Source: Oscillospiraceae bacterium (GTDB lineage: Bacteria; Bacillota_A; Clostridia; Oscillospirales; Oscillospiraceae). Taken from it: a stretch of DNA of 33,996 nucleotides. Position numbers and translations under genes: made by a program. The stretch covers positions 1 to 33,996 of the forward strand of contig JAGAFT010000252.1 of assembly GCA_017627975.1 (NCBI GenBank), read 5' to 3'. Under the pieces are notes generated by a model that was not told the DNA's origin, ran no database searches, and saw only the letters and a program-made list of their open reading frames with translations. Positions 8,518 to 17,400 of the stretch are shown here, piece by piece (the stretch's first letter is position 1; every line of letters starts with the position of its first letter).

Positions 8518-9471
8518 TTAAATCTGGTTCACCTTTTCCCAGAGACTGCCGAGGCTCTCGGCAGGGCGCGGTTCGGCACCGCCGGAAGAGCGGCTCCTCA
8601 AAGGGTAATCCTTTTCCTGAATCTCTGCAAGGGAGTGCAGCCCCTTTTCATTCCAGCTCATCAGAATCTTGTTCATATAGGCGGGACTGAACTTGCGGGT
8701 ATTGGTGACGGTCTTGTCATAGGCGAGGGCAATGGTGTCCGGAGAGAAGCCCCAGTTCAGCCACTGCTCCACATATCGGCGCTCCGTATCCGTAAAGTCT
8801 CGGTCGACAATCTTCATGGAGGCTTTGATATCGCCTTCCATGCTGCGCCGCTCCCTGGCGGAGCGAATATAACGCTCTGCCGATTCAAAATCCGTGATGC
8901 CGCGCTCCGCCCAGACCCGGGCTTCCAGCTCAAAGGCACGGGCGGACGGACGGCGGCGCTCCCCGTACTTCCAACGGTAGAGCTCGGCGACAAAGTTCAT
9001 CAGCTCCATCACAACTTCCGGGGGAAGATCCAGGTGATCATAGATCCCGAGAAGCTTAATAAGATCCGGCGTGCTGAGGGGACGGCCCATGATGAGCTGG
9101 GCTTCCGAAATCAGCGCCGAGAACGCGCTGTCACTCTCTTTGCGGACCCGGACATCCTCTGCGGTATAGTCCGGAAGATCAGGACGTTCCGGCAGGGAAG
9201 GTGCTTCTCCGGCAGGCGCCGGTGAAGCGGCGCTTTCTGCGGCAACAGGCAGCGTGTCCGTCAGAGGCAGCAGACCGAGCATCTCCAGACGCTCGATTGC
9301 CTCACTGAGGCGCTGCTTCGGGAGATAGAGCTCACGGGCAATATGATCACGATCCTCCATGCCGCGGCGGCAGAGATACAGATACAACAGGGCCGCATCA
9401 CCGTCCCGGAGCCCGATAATCAGGTCCGCGGCCCGGGGGGAAATCAGATTTTTTTCGGACAAATCGTTCAT
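8518..9471 (-). CDS. DnaD-domain replication initiation/restart protein
   Basis: The 317-residue protein has an N-terminal winged-helix region (about 10-70, AALLYLYLCRRG to IERLEMLGLL). A Pro/Ala-rich linker (75-100) follows, then two DnaD/DnaB_2 modules, at about 112-205 (PLSTPDLIKLLGIYDHLDLP ... AERYI) and about 222-283 (ending ILMSWNEKGLHSLAEI). The last motif matches the conserved Y/W-containing tail of Clostridial DnaD proteins. DnaD binds and remodels DNA and recruits the loader and helicase in primosome assembly. It is the first gene of a two-gene minus-strand operon with the DnaC-like ATPase, behind a promoter that overlaps the divergent U32 promoter. Confidence 0.9.
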   Translation of the reverse strand: MNDLSEKNLISPRAADLIIGLRDGDAALLYLYLCRRGMEDRDHIARELYLPKQRLSEAIERLEMLGLLPLTDTLPVAAESAASPAPAGEAPSLPERPDLPDYTAEDVRVRKESDSAFSALISEAQLIMGRPLSTPDLIKLLGIYDHLDLPPEVVMELMNFVAELYRWKYGERRRPSARAFELEARVWAERGITDFESAERYIRSARERRSMEGDIKASMKIVDRDFTDTERRYVEQWLNWGFSPDTIALAYDKTVTNTRKFSPAYMNKILMSWNEKGLHSLAEIQEKDYPLRSRSSGGAEPRPAESLGSLWEKVNQI

Positions 9472-9519
9472 TTTTCACCAAAACAGGAATAATTCACAAA
9501 TTGTTATTGTGGAGAACAT

Positions 9520-9548
9520 ATTATAACATTAAAATTATCTTGTCGCAA
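9520..9548 (-). promoter_or_regulatory. Sigma-A promoter of the dnaD-dnaC operon
   Basis: On the minus strand TTGCGA (9548-9543) is followed by a 17-base spacer and TATAAT (9525-9520), with a TG one base upstream of the -10. Its -35 box shares bases 9543-9545 with the -35 of the divergent plus-strand promoter. Confidence 0.75.
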
Positions 9549-9569
9549 TAGGGAAGAATGTGCTATAAT
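9540..9569 (+). promoter_or_regulatory. Sigma-A promoter of the U32-maf-mreCD-mrdA run
   Basis: TTGTCG (9540-9545) is followed by an 18-base spacer and TATAAT (9564-9569), with TGC directly before the -10 (extended -10). The start codon at 9610 is preceded by AGGAG at 9598-9602. Confidence 0.78.
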
Positions 9570-9609
9570 CATTCAGTATGACTCTTTTCCAGATGTCAGG
9601 AGTATCATT

Positions 9610-11694
9610 ATGATGGAATTGCTTTCCCCGGCAGGATCCCCGGAAGCCGTCATTGCAGCGGTGCAGAACGGCGCGGATGCGGTCTATCTCGGCCTTGGGG
9701 ATTTTAATGCCCGACGGGGTGCACATAACTTTACACCGGAAGAATTTGAGAAGGCGGTACGCTATTGCCACCTTCGCGCCTGCCGCGTTTATGTGACTCT
9801 GAACACCCTGGTCAATGACCGGGAAATGACGGCCGCGCTGGCTGCGGCGAGGCTTGCCTCGGACAAGGGTGCGGATGCGATCCTGGTCCAGGATCTCGGC
9901 CTGGCCCGCGTGATTCATGAAGCACTTCCGGATATCCCTCTTCATGCCAGTACCCAGATGAGCATCCACAATCTTGCCGGAGCGGAAGCGGCGGCACAGA
10001 TGGGAATTACCCGGGTGGTCCTGGCCAGAGAGCTGAATCTGGAGGAAATTCGCTTTATCTCGCAGCACGCCAGTGTGGAGACGGAGGTGTTTGTACACGG
10101 GGCGCTCTGCTTCTGCCATTCGGGGCAGTGTTATCTCTCTGCCATGATCGGCCGACGCAGCGGAAATCGGGGGATGTGTGCCCAGCCCTGCAGAATGCAG
10201 TATTCCCTGGGCGGGAGAATGGACGACTATCCGCTGTCACTGAAAGACAACTGCCTGGTGGACCGGCTCCAGGAGCTGGAAGACGCCGGTGTGAGCTGCG
10301 TGAAAATCGAAGGACGGATGAAACGGCCGGAATACACCGGGATTGTCACGGGCGTGTATTCCAAAGTTCTGAAAGAAAAACGCAAGCCGACAGGCGATGA
10401 GATGGAGCTGCTGGAACGCGTCTTTTCCAGACAGGGCTTTACGCAGGGATACCTGAACGGTGACAAAGCAGACATGCATGGAATCAGGGCGGAAGCGGAT
10501 GAAGTTCTCGACCGTCTTTATGCAGATGCCAGACGCGCTTACAGCGACGGAGAAGTCCGCCGTGTTCCCATTCACTTCTACTCCCTTGTGGAGAAGGGAG
10601 AGAAGGCAAAGGCGATTGCTTTTGATGACGACGGAAACCGGGCGGTGGCCTTCGGACCTGTTCCGGAACGGGCCAAGCGGCAGGGCGTCACGGCAGGGTA
10701 CATTGTCGAACAGATGTATAAAACCGGCGGCACTCCGTTCACCGTTGTTGAAAACCAGGCGAAGGCGGATGAAGGGCTTTTTCTGCCCGCGTCGGAAATT
10801 AACGAACTGAGAAGAAAGCTGATCTCTGAGCTTTCGGAGAGGCGAATGACGCCGAAACCGAGAGCAAACAACCCGGTGCCGCCCATGCCGGAGAGCCGAA
10901 TCCAAAAAGGAGATCCGGTATCGATTTTCCAGGTTGCCACCGAAGAGCAGCTTGCTCCGGAGCTGGCGGAACTGCGGCCCGGATATCTCTACGCGCCTGC
11001 GCTGCTGATGGCTGAGCGTTTTGAGCGCGTGATGCCCTTCCTGACGAATGAAACGGTACCGGTAGCGGTTCTGCCCCGCGTGATTACGGACGATGAGGCG
11101 GAAACGGTCTACCGTGCACTGGAGAAGCTGGCACAGAACGGCGTAAAAGAGGCACTGGTCGGAAACATCGGCCATGTTGCCCTGGCAAAGCAGGCGTGGA
11201 TGGCGGTCCGTGCGGATTTCGGCATGAATGCCTTCAACTCACGCACGCTGGATGTTCTGCGTTCGGCGGGCTTCCTCTCTGCCACGGCTTCCTTTGAACT
11301 GAGGCTTTCCCAGATCCGGGATCTGAAGAAGCTCCTCGATACGGAAATGATTATCTACGGCCGGCTGCCGGTGATGGTGTCCGATCAGTGTGTGATCCGC
11401 CAGAGCGCCGGGAAGTGCAACTGTCAGATCCCCGGGCAGCTTTCCGACCGGACAGGCTCGGTGTTCCCGGTGGTAAAGGAATTCGGCTGCCGGAATGTGA
11501 TTTACAACGCCCATAAGCTTTTCCTGGCGGACAAGCGCAGTGACCTGCTGAGTGCAGGACTCTGGGGACTTCGTCTGATGTTTACCACAGAGAGCGCCAG
11601 GGAATGTGTGGAGGTGGCCAAGTCCTATCTCGGTCTGAATGAATATCAGCCGAACATGCTGACGAGAGGACTGTATTATCGAGGTGTGGAATGA
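9610..11694 (+). CDS. Peptidase U32 family protein (RlhA-type, with C-terminal DUF3656-like region)
   Basis: The 694-residue protein begins with the U32 core: ELLSPAGSPEAVIAAVQNGADAVYLG, then LHASTQMSIHN, and the family signature EVFVHGALCFCHSGQC at about 159-174. Cysteines C167, C169, C174, C190 and C194 are candidates for an iron-sulfur site. Members of this family, although named peptidases, include RlhA and TrhP/TrhO-type proteins needed for RNA hydroxylation (RlhA for 23S rRNA C2501), so an RNA-modifying role is more likely than proteolysis. The C-terminal half (about 340-690) carries the long extra region seen in the RlhA-like group. The gene is first in a plus-strand run and overlaps maf by four bases. 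The reaction catalysed cannot be fixed from sequence. Confidence 0.9.
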   Translation: MMELLSPAGSPEAVIAAVQNGADAVYLGLGDFNARRGAHNFTPEEFEKAVRYCHLRACRVYVTLNTLVNDREMTAALAAARLASDKGADAILVQDLGLARVIHEALPDIPLHASTQMSIHNLAGAEAAAQMGITRVVLARELNLEEIRFISQHASVETEVFVHGALCFCHSGQCYLSAMIGRRSGNRGMCAQPCRMQYSLGGRMDDYPLSLKDNCLVDRLQELEDAGVSCVKIEGRMKRPEYTGIVTGVYSKVLKEKRKPTGDEMELLERVFSRQGFTQGYLNGDKADMHGIRAEADEVLDRLYADARRAYSDGEVRRVPIHFYSLVEKGEKAKAIAFDDDGNRAVAFGPVPERAKRQGVTAGYIVEQMYKTGGTPFTVVENQAKADEGLFLPASEINELRRKLISELSERRMTPKPRANNPVPPMPESRIQKGDPVSIFQVATEEQLAPELAELRPGYLYAPALLMAERFERVMPFLTNETVPVAVLPRVITDDEAETVYRALEKLAQNGVKEALVGNIGHVALAKQAWMAVRADFGMNAFNSRTLDVLRSAGFLSATASFELRLSQIRDLKKLLDTEMIIYGRLPVMVSDQCVIRQSAGKCNCQIPGQLSDRTGSVFPVVKEFGCRNVIYNAHKLFLADKRSDLLSAGLWGLRLMFTTESARECVEVAKSYLGLNEYQPNMLTRGLYYRGVE

Positions 11695-12272
11695 GAAAGA
11701 GAAACATCGTGCTCGCCTCCGCGTCCCCGCGCAGGAGCGAACTGTTGCATATGCTTGGCTTTGCCGATGTGATCATCCATCCGGCTGCCGGAGAGGAACA
11801 GCCTCCGAAGGGGGCTTCTCCGGAGGAGACCGTGAAAGCCCTTTCGCATGCCAAAGCGAAAGAAGTGGCGGCCCTATTTGATGACGATCCCCTGGTGATC
11901 GCGGCGGATACCATCGTCTGGCTGGACGGTGAAATCCTTGGAAAGCCGCATTCCGAAGAGCAGGCTTTCAGGATGCTGAAGCATCTCTCCGGACGGGATC
12001 ATGAGGTTTACACCGGTGTGACGTTGCTGGACAGAGAAGGCGAGCTCTGCGAGGCAGAGCGCAGTGCTGTCCATTTTCGGCAGCTTTCCGATGAGGAAAT
12101 CCGGAGATACATTGCCACCGGAGAGCCGATGGACAAGGCCGGCGCCTATGGCGCTCAGGGAAAAGGAGCCTTGTTTGTGAGGGCAATCGAAGGGGATTTC
12201 TTTAATGTAATGGGCCTGCCGGTCTGCAGACTCGGGCAGATGCTGGCGAAGAAGGGAGTACCGATCCTTTGA
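11691..12272 (+). CDS. maf: Maf family nucleoside triphosphate pyrophosphatase
   Basis: Removes pyrophosphate from non-canonical or excess NTPs (Maf/YhdE types act on dTTP, UTP or modified nucleotides). The 193-residue length is typical. The N-terminal LASASPRRSELL (residues 7-18) is the substrate-binding signature, DTIVWLDGEILGKP carries the catalytic acidic residues, and GAYGAQGKGALFV and GDFFNVMGLPV complete the family pattern. The ATG overlaps the U32 stop and the maf stop overlaps the TTG of mreC, so the three genes are coupled. Maf next to mre genes is a very common arrangement and gave rise to the old 'septum inhibitor' name. Confidence 0.95.
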   Translation: MRKRNIVLASASPRRSELLHMLGFADVIIHPAAGEEQPPKGASPEETVKALSHAKAKEVAALFDDDPLVIAADTIVWLDGEILGKPHSEEQAFRMLKHLSGRDHEVYTGVTLLDREGELCEAERSAVHFRQLSDEEIRRYIATGEPMDKAGAYGAQGKGALFVRAIEGDFFNVMGLPVCRLGQMLAKKGVPIL

Positions 12273-13111
12273 AGGAATATCTGAGGAAAAACGGAATTCG
12301 GGTCGGGATCATCGTTGCGGCGGTTGTCCTGATTATCGGGCTTGGAACTGCGGCAAGAGGCGGACGCATCGGCTTCGTCCAGAACGCACGCGGCACGGCT
12401 TCGGCACCGCTGCAGAAGGTTCTGAGCTCTGCGGCCAACTGGTTCGACACCATCTACGGGTACCTGTATGAGTATGACTCGCTGATGGCGGAGAACGAGT
12501 CCCTGCGCTCCCAGCTGGCGGACGCACAGCAGTCGGCCCGTGACGGCATTGAGGCGTCAGAAGAGAACGTGCGGCTTCGGGAACTTCTGAACCTGCGCGA
12601 CAAACACTCGGACTATGTTCTGGAATCCAGCAAGGTGGTCCTCTGGTCCTCCTCCAACTGGTCCTCCTCTTTTACCATCAGCAAGGGGGCCAGAAGCGGG
12701 ATCGAATACGGTGACCCGGTGATTACGGAGTACGGCGCCCTGGTCGGTCAGATCACGGAACTCGGCGAGACCTGGTCAACGGTCAGCACGCTCATCGATG
12801 TCGACATGAGCGTCGGCGGAACGGTTGTTTCCACCGGAAGCTCCGGCATGGTGGTGGGCGAGTATTCCCTGATGAAACAGAAAAAGGCAAAACTGACCTT
12901 CCTTGCCGACGGAGCACAGATTTTTGCCGGTGACGAGGTAACGACTTCCGGTTCCGGCGGCGCATTCCCCGCAGGACTTGTCATCGGGACCGTGACCAAC
13001 GTCCAGACGGAGGCCGGCGGACAGATCGAATACGGGATTGTCGAGCCGCAGGCAAATCTGGATTCGCTGGTGCAGGTTTTTATTATCAAAGACTTTGATG
13101 TGGTGGAGTAG
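12269..13111 (+). CDS. mreC: Rod-shape determining protein MreC
   Basis: MreC is a membrane-anchored scaffold of the elongasome that contacts PBP2 and MreD. The 280 residues contain a short cytoplasmic N-terminus, one membrane helix (about 11-28, VGIIVAAVVLIIGLG), a coiled coil (about 62-108, with ENESLRSQLADAQQ and LRELLNL), then the extracellular beta domains, including SGMVVGEYSLM and a long Gly/Ser-rich tail region. The start is TTG, overlapping the maf stop as TTGA, with GGGAG about a dozen bases upstream. mreB is absent from this cluster and is presumably elsewhere on the chromosome. Confidence 0.95.
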   Translation: MKEYLRKNGIRVGIIVAAVVLIIGLGTAARGGRIGFVQNARGTASAPLQKVLSSAANWFDTIYGYLYEYDSLMAENESLRSQLADAQQSARDGIEASEENVRLRELLNLRDKHSDYVLESSKVVLWSSSNWSSSFTISKGARSGIEYGDPVITEYGALVGQITELGETWSTVSTLIDVDMSVGGTVVSTGSSGMVVGEYSLMKQKKAKLTFLADGAQIFAGDEVTTSGSGGAFPAGLVIGTVTNVQTEAGGQIEYGIVEPQANLDSLVQVFIIKDFDVVE

Positions 13112-13114
13112 AGC

Positions 13115-13630
13115 TTGAATACCATTATTCCAAAAGATTTTCTGGAAAAGATCAATGTCGGCAAGGTCCTGCGATATGCGATCTATCTGGTGGTGCTCCT
13201 GGCGATGCAGAACATTCTGTTCACGCAGCTGAGGATTTTCGGGGTGTGCCCGATGTTTCTGCCGGCTGCGGCCGTGGCGATGGGCATGTTTGAGGGAGCC
13301 ACCTGGGGACCGCTGTTCAGCCTGGTGCTGGGGATTTTCGCGGATATGGCATTTGTGGAAAATACCATTTTCTTTACCCTGGCATTTCCGGCAATCAGCT
13401 TTGCATCGGCATTTATTTCGAATTTCTTTATCAACCGGCGTTTCTTTGCCTACATGGGCGCGGCAATCCTCGGACTGCTTGCAACAGCGGGAGGGCAGCT
13501 TCTCAAAACCGCGGCGTCTGATACCTTCTCCATAGTGATGGTAACAACCGCGCTTCTGCAGACGGCCTGGTCGCTGCCGTTTGCGGTTCTGGCGTATTAT
13601 CCGCCTGCCCGTCTCAGCAGACTTGAGTAA
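13115..13630 (+). CDS. mreD: Rod-shape determining protein MreD
   Basis: A 171-residue integral membrane protein with about five hydrophobic helices (starting YLVVLLAMQNILFTQL), the usual size and topology for MreD. The PMFLPAAAVAMGMFEG segment and the following GPLFSLVLGIFADM match the family, where a conserved Asp sits in the third helix. It begins with TTG three bases after the mreC stop, with GGTGGAG seven bases before, so translation is probably coupled. Identification rests on position between mreC and the PBP2 gene plus topology, because the family is poorly conserved in sequence. Confidence 0.92.
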   Translation: MNTIIPKDFLEKINVGKVLRYAIYLVVLLAMQNILFTQLRIFGVCPMFLPAAAVAMGMFEGATWGPLFSLVLGIFADMAFVENTIFFTLAFPAISFASAFISNFFINRRFFAYMGAAILGLLATAGGQLLKTAASDTFSIVMVTTALLQTAWSLPFAVLAYYPPARLSRLE

Positions 13631-13641
13631 AGGAGTCGTTC

Positions 13642-15762
13642 GTGAAACATCTCGTAAAACCCGGCAGAGTTGCTGCCATGGTCGTACTGGTTATCGTGAT
13701 TCTGGTGGTCTATCTGACCTTCCTGTATCGCCTGCAGATCATTGAGGGTGAAAAGTACTATAACCAGAGCAATGAAATCACAAACACCGAGAGGACCGTT
13801 ACCGCCGCGAGGGGAAACATCCTCGACCGCTACGGACGAATTATGGTCAGCAACAAGGAATGCTATAACCTCAAGGTGGACAATGTCAAGCTCTTTGCCA
13901 ACGCGGATCCGAATGCAGTCATCCTGGAGCTGGTCCACATGGTAGAGGGCTTCGGCGACCACTACACCGACGACCTGCCCATCAGCCGGACACCGCCGTT
14001 TGAGTATGACGAGAATATGACGGATATTCAGCGCACCATGCTGAATGCCTACTTTGTCCGCCAGAAGCCGGACGGCCTGGCGGAAAACCCCAGTGCGGTC
14101 GAGCTGCTGAGCTTCATGCGTACGCGCTACGGAATAGACAACAGCTATTCCAGCGAAGAAATGCGCATCATCGCCGGCGTCCGTTATTCCATCAATGTCC
14201 GCTATGCGGTCAATACGGCCGAATACCTGTTCGTGGAAGATGCGAGCATGGAGCTCATCTCCTCCATCATGGAAAACAAGCTGGTCGGCATTGAAGTTCA
14301 GCGTGCCTACATTCGCAATTACGAGACGGAATACGCCGCCCATATCCTCGGCTACACCGGACTGATGACGCAGGAGGAGTATGAACGGTATTCGCTGCTG
14401 AACTATGCAAACGACGCCATGGTGGGAAAGGACGGCGTGGAATACGCCTTTGAGGAATACCTGCACGGCAAGGACGGCACGGTGAGCGAAACACAGAACA
14501 ACGCCGGCACGGTGCTCAGCACCGTCTACATCGAAGAACCGGAGCCGGGGGCCCATATCTATCTGACCATCGACAAGGTCCTTCAGGAACAGACGGAGCG
14601 TATCCTGAACAACACGGTCAACACCATGATCATGAACCGGAATCAGGAGCGCGCCGAAGGCATTGAGCGCGGCGACTATGACCCGGAGATGAAAGACGAG
14701 ATCACCGGCGCTGCGGCCGTTGTGGTAAAGGTCAACACCGGAGAGCCTCTCGCGATCGCAAGCTGGCCCACTTATGACGGCGCGACCATCATCGAGAAGT
14801 ATCAGGAACTGATGGAGACCCCGAATGCACCGCTTTTCAACCGTGCGCTGATGGGTGCCTACGCCCCGGGATCGGCCTTCAAACCCTGCGTTGCGACAGC
14901 GGTTCTGACAGAAGGCCAGATCAATACGGAATACAAGATCAAGTGTGAAGGCGTCTTCACAAAGTACGCCGCGGAAGGATACGCGCCTGAGTGCTGGATC
15001 TGGAACAGCGTCAAGGGAGAACACTACACCCACCCGGAGGAAAATGTCACGACGGCGCTTCGCGACTCGTGCAACTACTTCTTCTATTCCGTCGGCCACG
15101 ATCTCGGCATTGACAAGATGGGCGAATACGCCCATGCCTACGGCCTCGGCGTCAGCACGGGCATCGAGCTGGTCGAGACCCGCGGCAACATGTCCAACGA
15201 AGCAAACCACGCGGACTATACCGGTACCGTGTGGCGCATCGGTGATACGATGCAGGCCGCCATCGGGCAGTCGGACAGCATCTTCTCCCCCCTGCAGCTG
15301 GCGGAGTACTGTGCGACGGTGGCAAACTCCGGGCACCGCTATTCCGCGTCCATCCTCAAGACTGTCCGAAATTATGACTACAGCAAGAAGATCTATGAGC
15401 GTGAGCCGGAGGTCCTGAACACCATCCGCTCTCCGGAATACAACTGGCTGGCGATCCACGAAGGCATGTACATGGTTCTGAACGACTGGATCAACGAACA
15501 GAATGCTGTTGTATGGACGGCCTGCCCCTGGATCTGTGCCGGCAAGACCGGAACGGCACAGAAAGGTGAGAAGATCACCAACGACGGTATTTTTATCTGC
15601 TACGGCCCGTACAGCGACCCCGACGTTGCCATCGCGGTGGTCGTGGAACGCGGCGGATCCGGTGCAAACGTCCAGCGTATCGCGAGACGCATTATGGACG
15701 CATACATCAACATCTGCAGCTATTCGGATTCTTCGGAAGATGAAATGACGCTGCTGAGGTAA
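13642..15762 (+). CDS. mrdA: Penicillin-binding protein 2 (class B, elongasome transpeptidase)
   Basis: Cross-links peptidoglycan during side-wall growth, working with a SEDS glycosyltransferase (RodA). The 706-residue protein has a short cytoplasmic end, a membrane anchor at about 10-29, and a dimerisation/pedestal domain (about 50-290, with ARGNILDRYGRIM). The transpeptidase domain has all three motifs: S411-AF-K414, S476-C-N478 and K635-T-G637. The GTG start has AAAGGAG seven bases upstream. The substrate pocket looks intact, so it is probably active. It follows mreD by 11 bases. rodA is not present in the window. Confidence 0.95.
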   Translation: MKHLVKPGRVAAMVVLVIVILVVYLTFLYRLQIIEGEKYYNQSNEITNTERTVTAARGNILDRYGRIMVSNKECYNLKVDNVKLFANADPNAVILELVHMVEGFGDHYTDDLPISRTPPFEYDENMTDIQRTMLNAYFVRQKPDGLAENPSAVELLSFMRTRYGIDNSYSSEEMRIIAGVRYSINVRYAVNTAEYLFVEDASMELISSIMENKLVGIEVQRAYIRNYETEYAAHILGYTGLMTQEEYERYSLLNYANDAMVGKDGVEYAFEEYLHGKDGTVSETQNNAGTVLSTVYIEEPEPGAHIYLTIDKVLQEQTERILNNTVNTMIMNRNQERAEGIERGDYDPEMKDEITGAAAVVVKVNTGEPLAIASWPTYDGATIIEKYQELMETPNAPLFNRALMGAYAPGSAFKPCVATAVLTEGQINTEYKIKCEGVFTKYAAEGYAPECWIWNSVKGEHYTHPEENVTTALRDSCNYFFYSVGHDLGIDKMGEYAHAYGLGVSTGIELVETRGNMSNEANHADYTGTVWRIGDTMQAAIGQSDSIFSPLQLAEYCATVANSGHRYSASILKTVRNYDYSKKIYEREPEVLNTIRSPEYNWLAIHEGMYMVLNDWINEQNAVVWTACPWICAGKTGTAQKGEKITNDGIFICYGPYSDPDVAIAVVVERGGSGANVQRIARRIMDAYINICSYSDSSEDEMTLLR

Positions 15763-15809
15763 CCGGGCCCGTAAACAGACTCAGACGGAGATCAGGGAGG
15801 AACAGACCG

Positions 15810-17363
15810 ATGCTCATCACTGATAAAAAGGAACTGCGGCGATTCTGCCGCTTTGCACTGATCAATCTGCTGATCTGCCTTGCGGCTTATCAGCTCTTGA
15901 TTTCCAATGAGCTGGTAAACACCTATGACGCCTTGTGGAGCGGAGCCGAGTACAGAAACTATCTCTGGGTGGTCGAGATCGGACGCTGGCTCTGGCCGGC
16001 TGTAGGACTTGCGCAGATGAACATCTGCCCCGAGCCGTTTACCTCAATCCTCGCGCTTTCCTTTTTTGTGCTCGGAAGCTGTGTGGTGGCGTTCTGGTTC
16101 GGCGTCAAGGATTCGGCCAGGGGATACCTGCTGGTTCTGACATCAGTGATCAGTACGGCGGTATGTGCGGACCTCTCTCACCGTTATATGTCTCCGGTTT
16201 TCGGCCTTTCGTTTTTACTCAGCGTGGCGGCGTCCTGGCTGCTCAGCAGAGAAAAGCTTCTGTCGTGGCTGGCCTCTGTACTCTGCCTGACCTTAGCGCT
16301 CGGCCTGTACCAGGCCAATATCGGCTGCGCCTGTGTGCTGGCCCTGATCTTTCTGATCCGCATTCTTCAGGATGGAGCGGAGATCAGGAACGTGTTTCGA
16401 TTTATTGGGAGAACCCTCTCGTCGCTTCTCTGCTCCTTTGTTCTTTACAAGCTGATCTGGGAGCTGGCCTTGAAGCTTTGCCATGTTGAGGTCGCTTCCT
16501 ATCGGGGAGGGGGAGATGTCTCCGCCCTGAAAATTATCACAGCGCTACCGGTTTCCATTCTGAATGCCTATCGGGAATTCTATGGATATTTCTTTGAAAA
16601 TGAATTGAAGCACAATGTTTATCAGCGGCTTGCCCCGTTCCGCCTGATGCTGATCTGCCTGATGCTTGTCACGGTGATTCTCATCTGGAGAAAACTGAGC
16701 TCCCGTCCGCTGGGCGCGAAGCTTGGCATGATCGGCTGCCTTCTGCTGCTTCCGCCCGCTGCAAATGTGGCGCAGATTCTTGCGGTGAACGCCGGCGGGA
16801 CCTCTATTCAGATGACCTTGCCGATGGCGACGGTTTTTCCGTTCCTGCTGGGAGTGGCGGATTCTGTCCCGATGCTTTCTCAGCCCGGAGCAAAGAAAAA
16901 CTGGCTGGGCCCGGTTTCGGGCCTTCGTACCCTCTGCATGATTGTTCTTCTGGGCGGCAGCCTGATGATGATTTCGATTGATCAGCATGTGATGCTGAAG
17001 AGCAGAGAAAACGCAGTGAACATGTTGAATCGGATTGTTGGGGACCTTGGGGAAGACACCAATCCCGAGGGAGGCGTGTTTTTTATCGGACGTCCGTCGG
17101 ATAATCCGATTTTCCTGAAGGATCAGCTTTGGGAGCGTTCCAATGACTATGCCCATTACGGCGAGTTCTGGCTTGGCGGAAGCCTGACCATTCAATCCTA
17201 CTTCGGCTATGTCAGAGACGCCGGTGTTCTGCTTACGTTTAACTGGGATGCGGACGCATGGAACGAGATTGAAAGCCGTGAGGATGTAAAAGAAATGCCG
17301 GTGTACCCGGATGAAGGATACATCCACAGAGTCGGAAACGCAATGGTTGTGAGGCTTTCCTGA
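15810..17363 (+). CDS. GtrII-type polytopic membrane glycosyltransferase, copy 1
   Basis: The 517-residue protein is mostly membrane helices (about 10-11), with a soluble C-terminal domain of roughly 120 residues. The segment YDALWSGAEYRNYLWVVEIG, followed by RWLWPAVG, matches the N-terminal loop of the glucosyltransferase GtrII family (PF14264), where acidic residues act on a lipid-linked sugar on the outer face of the membrane. From family knowledge, GtrII enzymes add glucosyl groups to surface polysaccharides using undecaprenyl-phosphate-sugar made by GtrB and flipped by GtrA. No gtrA or gtrB is visible here. A GGGAGG site precedes the ATG. It lies 47 bases after mrdA, and its closest relative is the next gene. 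Acceptor and sugar are unknown. Confidence 0.78.
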   Translation: MLITDKKELRRFCRFALINLLICLAAYQLLISNELVNTYDALWSGAEYRNYLWVVEIGRWLWPAVGLAQMNICPEPFTSILALSFFVLGSCVVAFWFGVKDSARGYLLVLTSVISTAVCADLSHRYMSPVFGLSFLLSVAASWLLSREKLLSWLASVLCLTLALGLYQANIGCACVLALIFLIRILQDGAEIRNVFRFIGRTLSSLLCSFVLYKLIWELALKLCHVEVASYRGGGDVSALKIITALPVSILNAYREFYGYFFENELKHNVYQRLAPFRLMLICLMLVTVILIWRKLSSRPLGAKLGMIGCLLLLPPAANVAQILAVNAGGTSIQMTLPMATVFPFLLGVADSVPMLSQPGAKKNWLGPVSGLRTLCMIVLLGGSLMMISIDQHVMLKSRENAVNMLNRIVGDLGEDTNPEGGVFFIGRPSDNPIFLKDQLWERSNDYAHYGEFWLGGSLTIQSYFGYVRDAGVLLTFNWDADAWNEIESREDVKEMPVYPDEGYIHRVGNAMVVRLS

Positions 17364-17400
17364 TTCCGCGTGGACACTGAATTGTTATGAGGACGAATAG

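Noticed and set aside
12269..13644. TTG and GTG starts of mreC, mreD and mrdA as possible annotation errors
   Set aside because: Overlaps or tiny gaps with the previous gene, good upstream ribosome sites and correct family lengths support these starts.
13597..15459. Open frame of about 620 codons antisense to the PBP2 gene
   Set aside because: Same explanation: the PBP2 motifs are intact on the plus strand and no ribosome site or domain supports the antisense frame.
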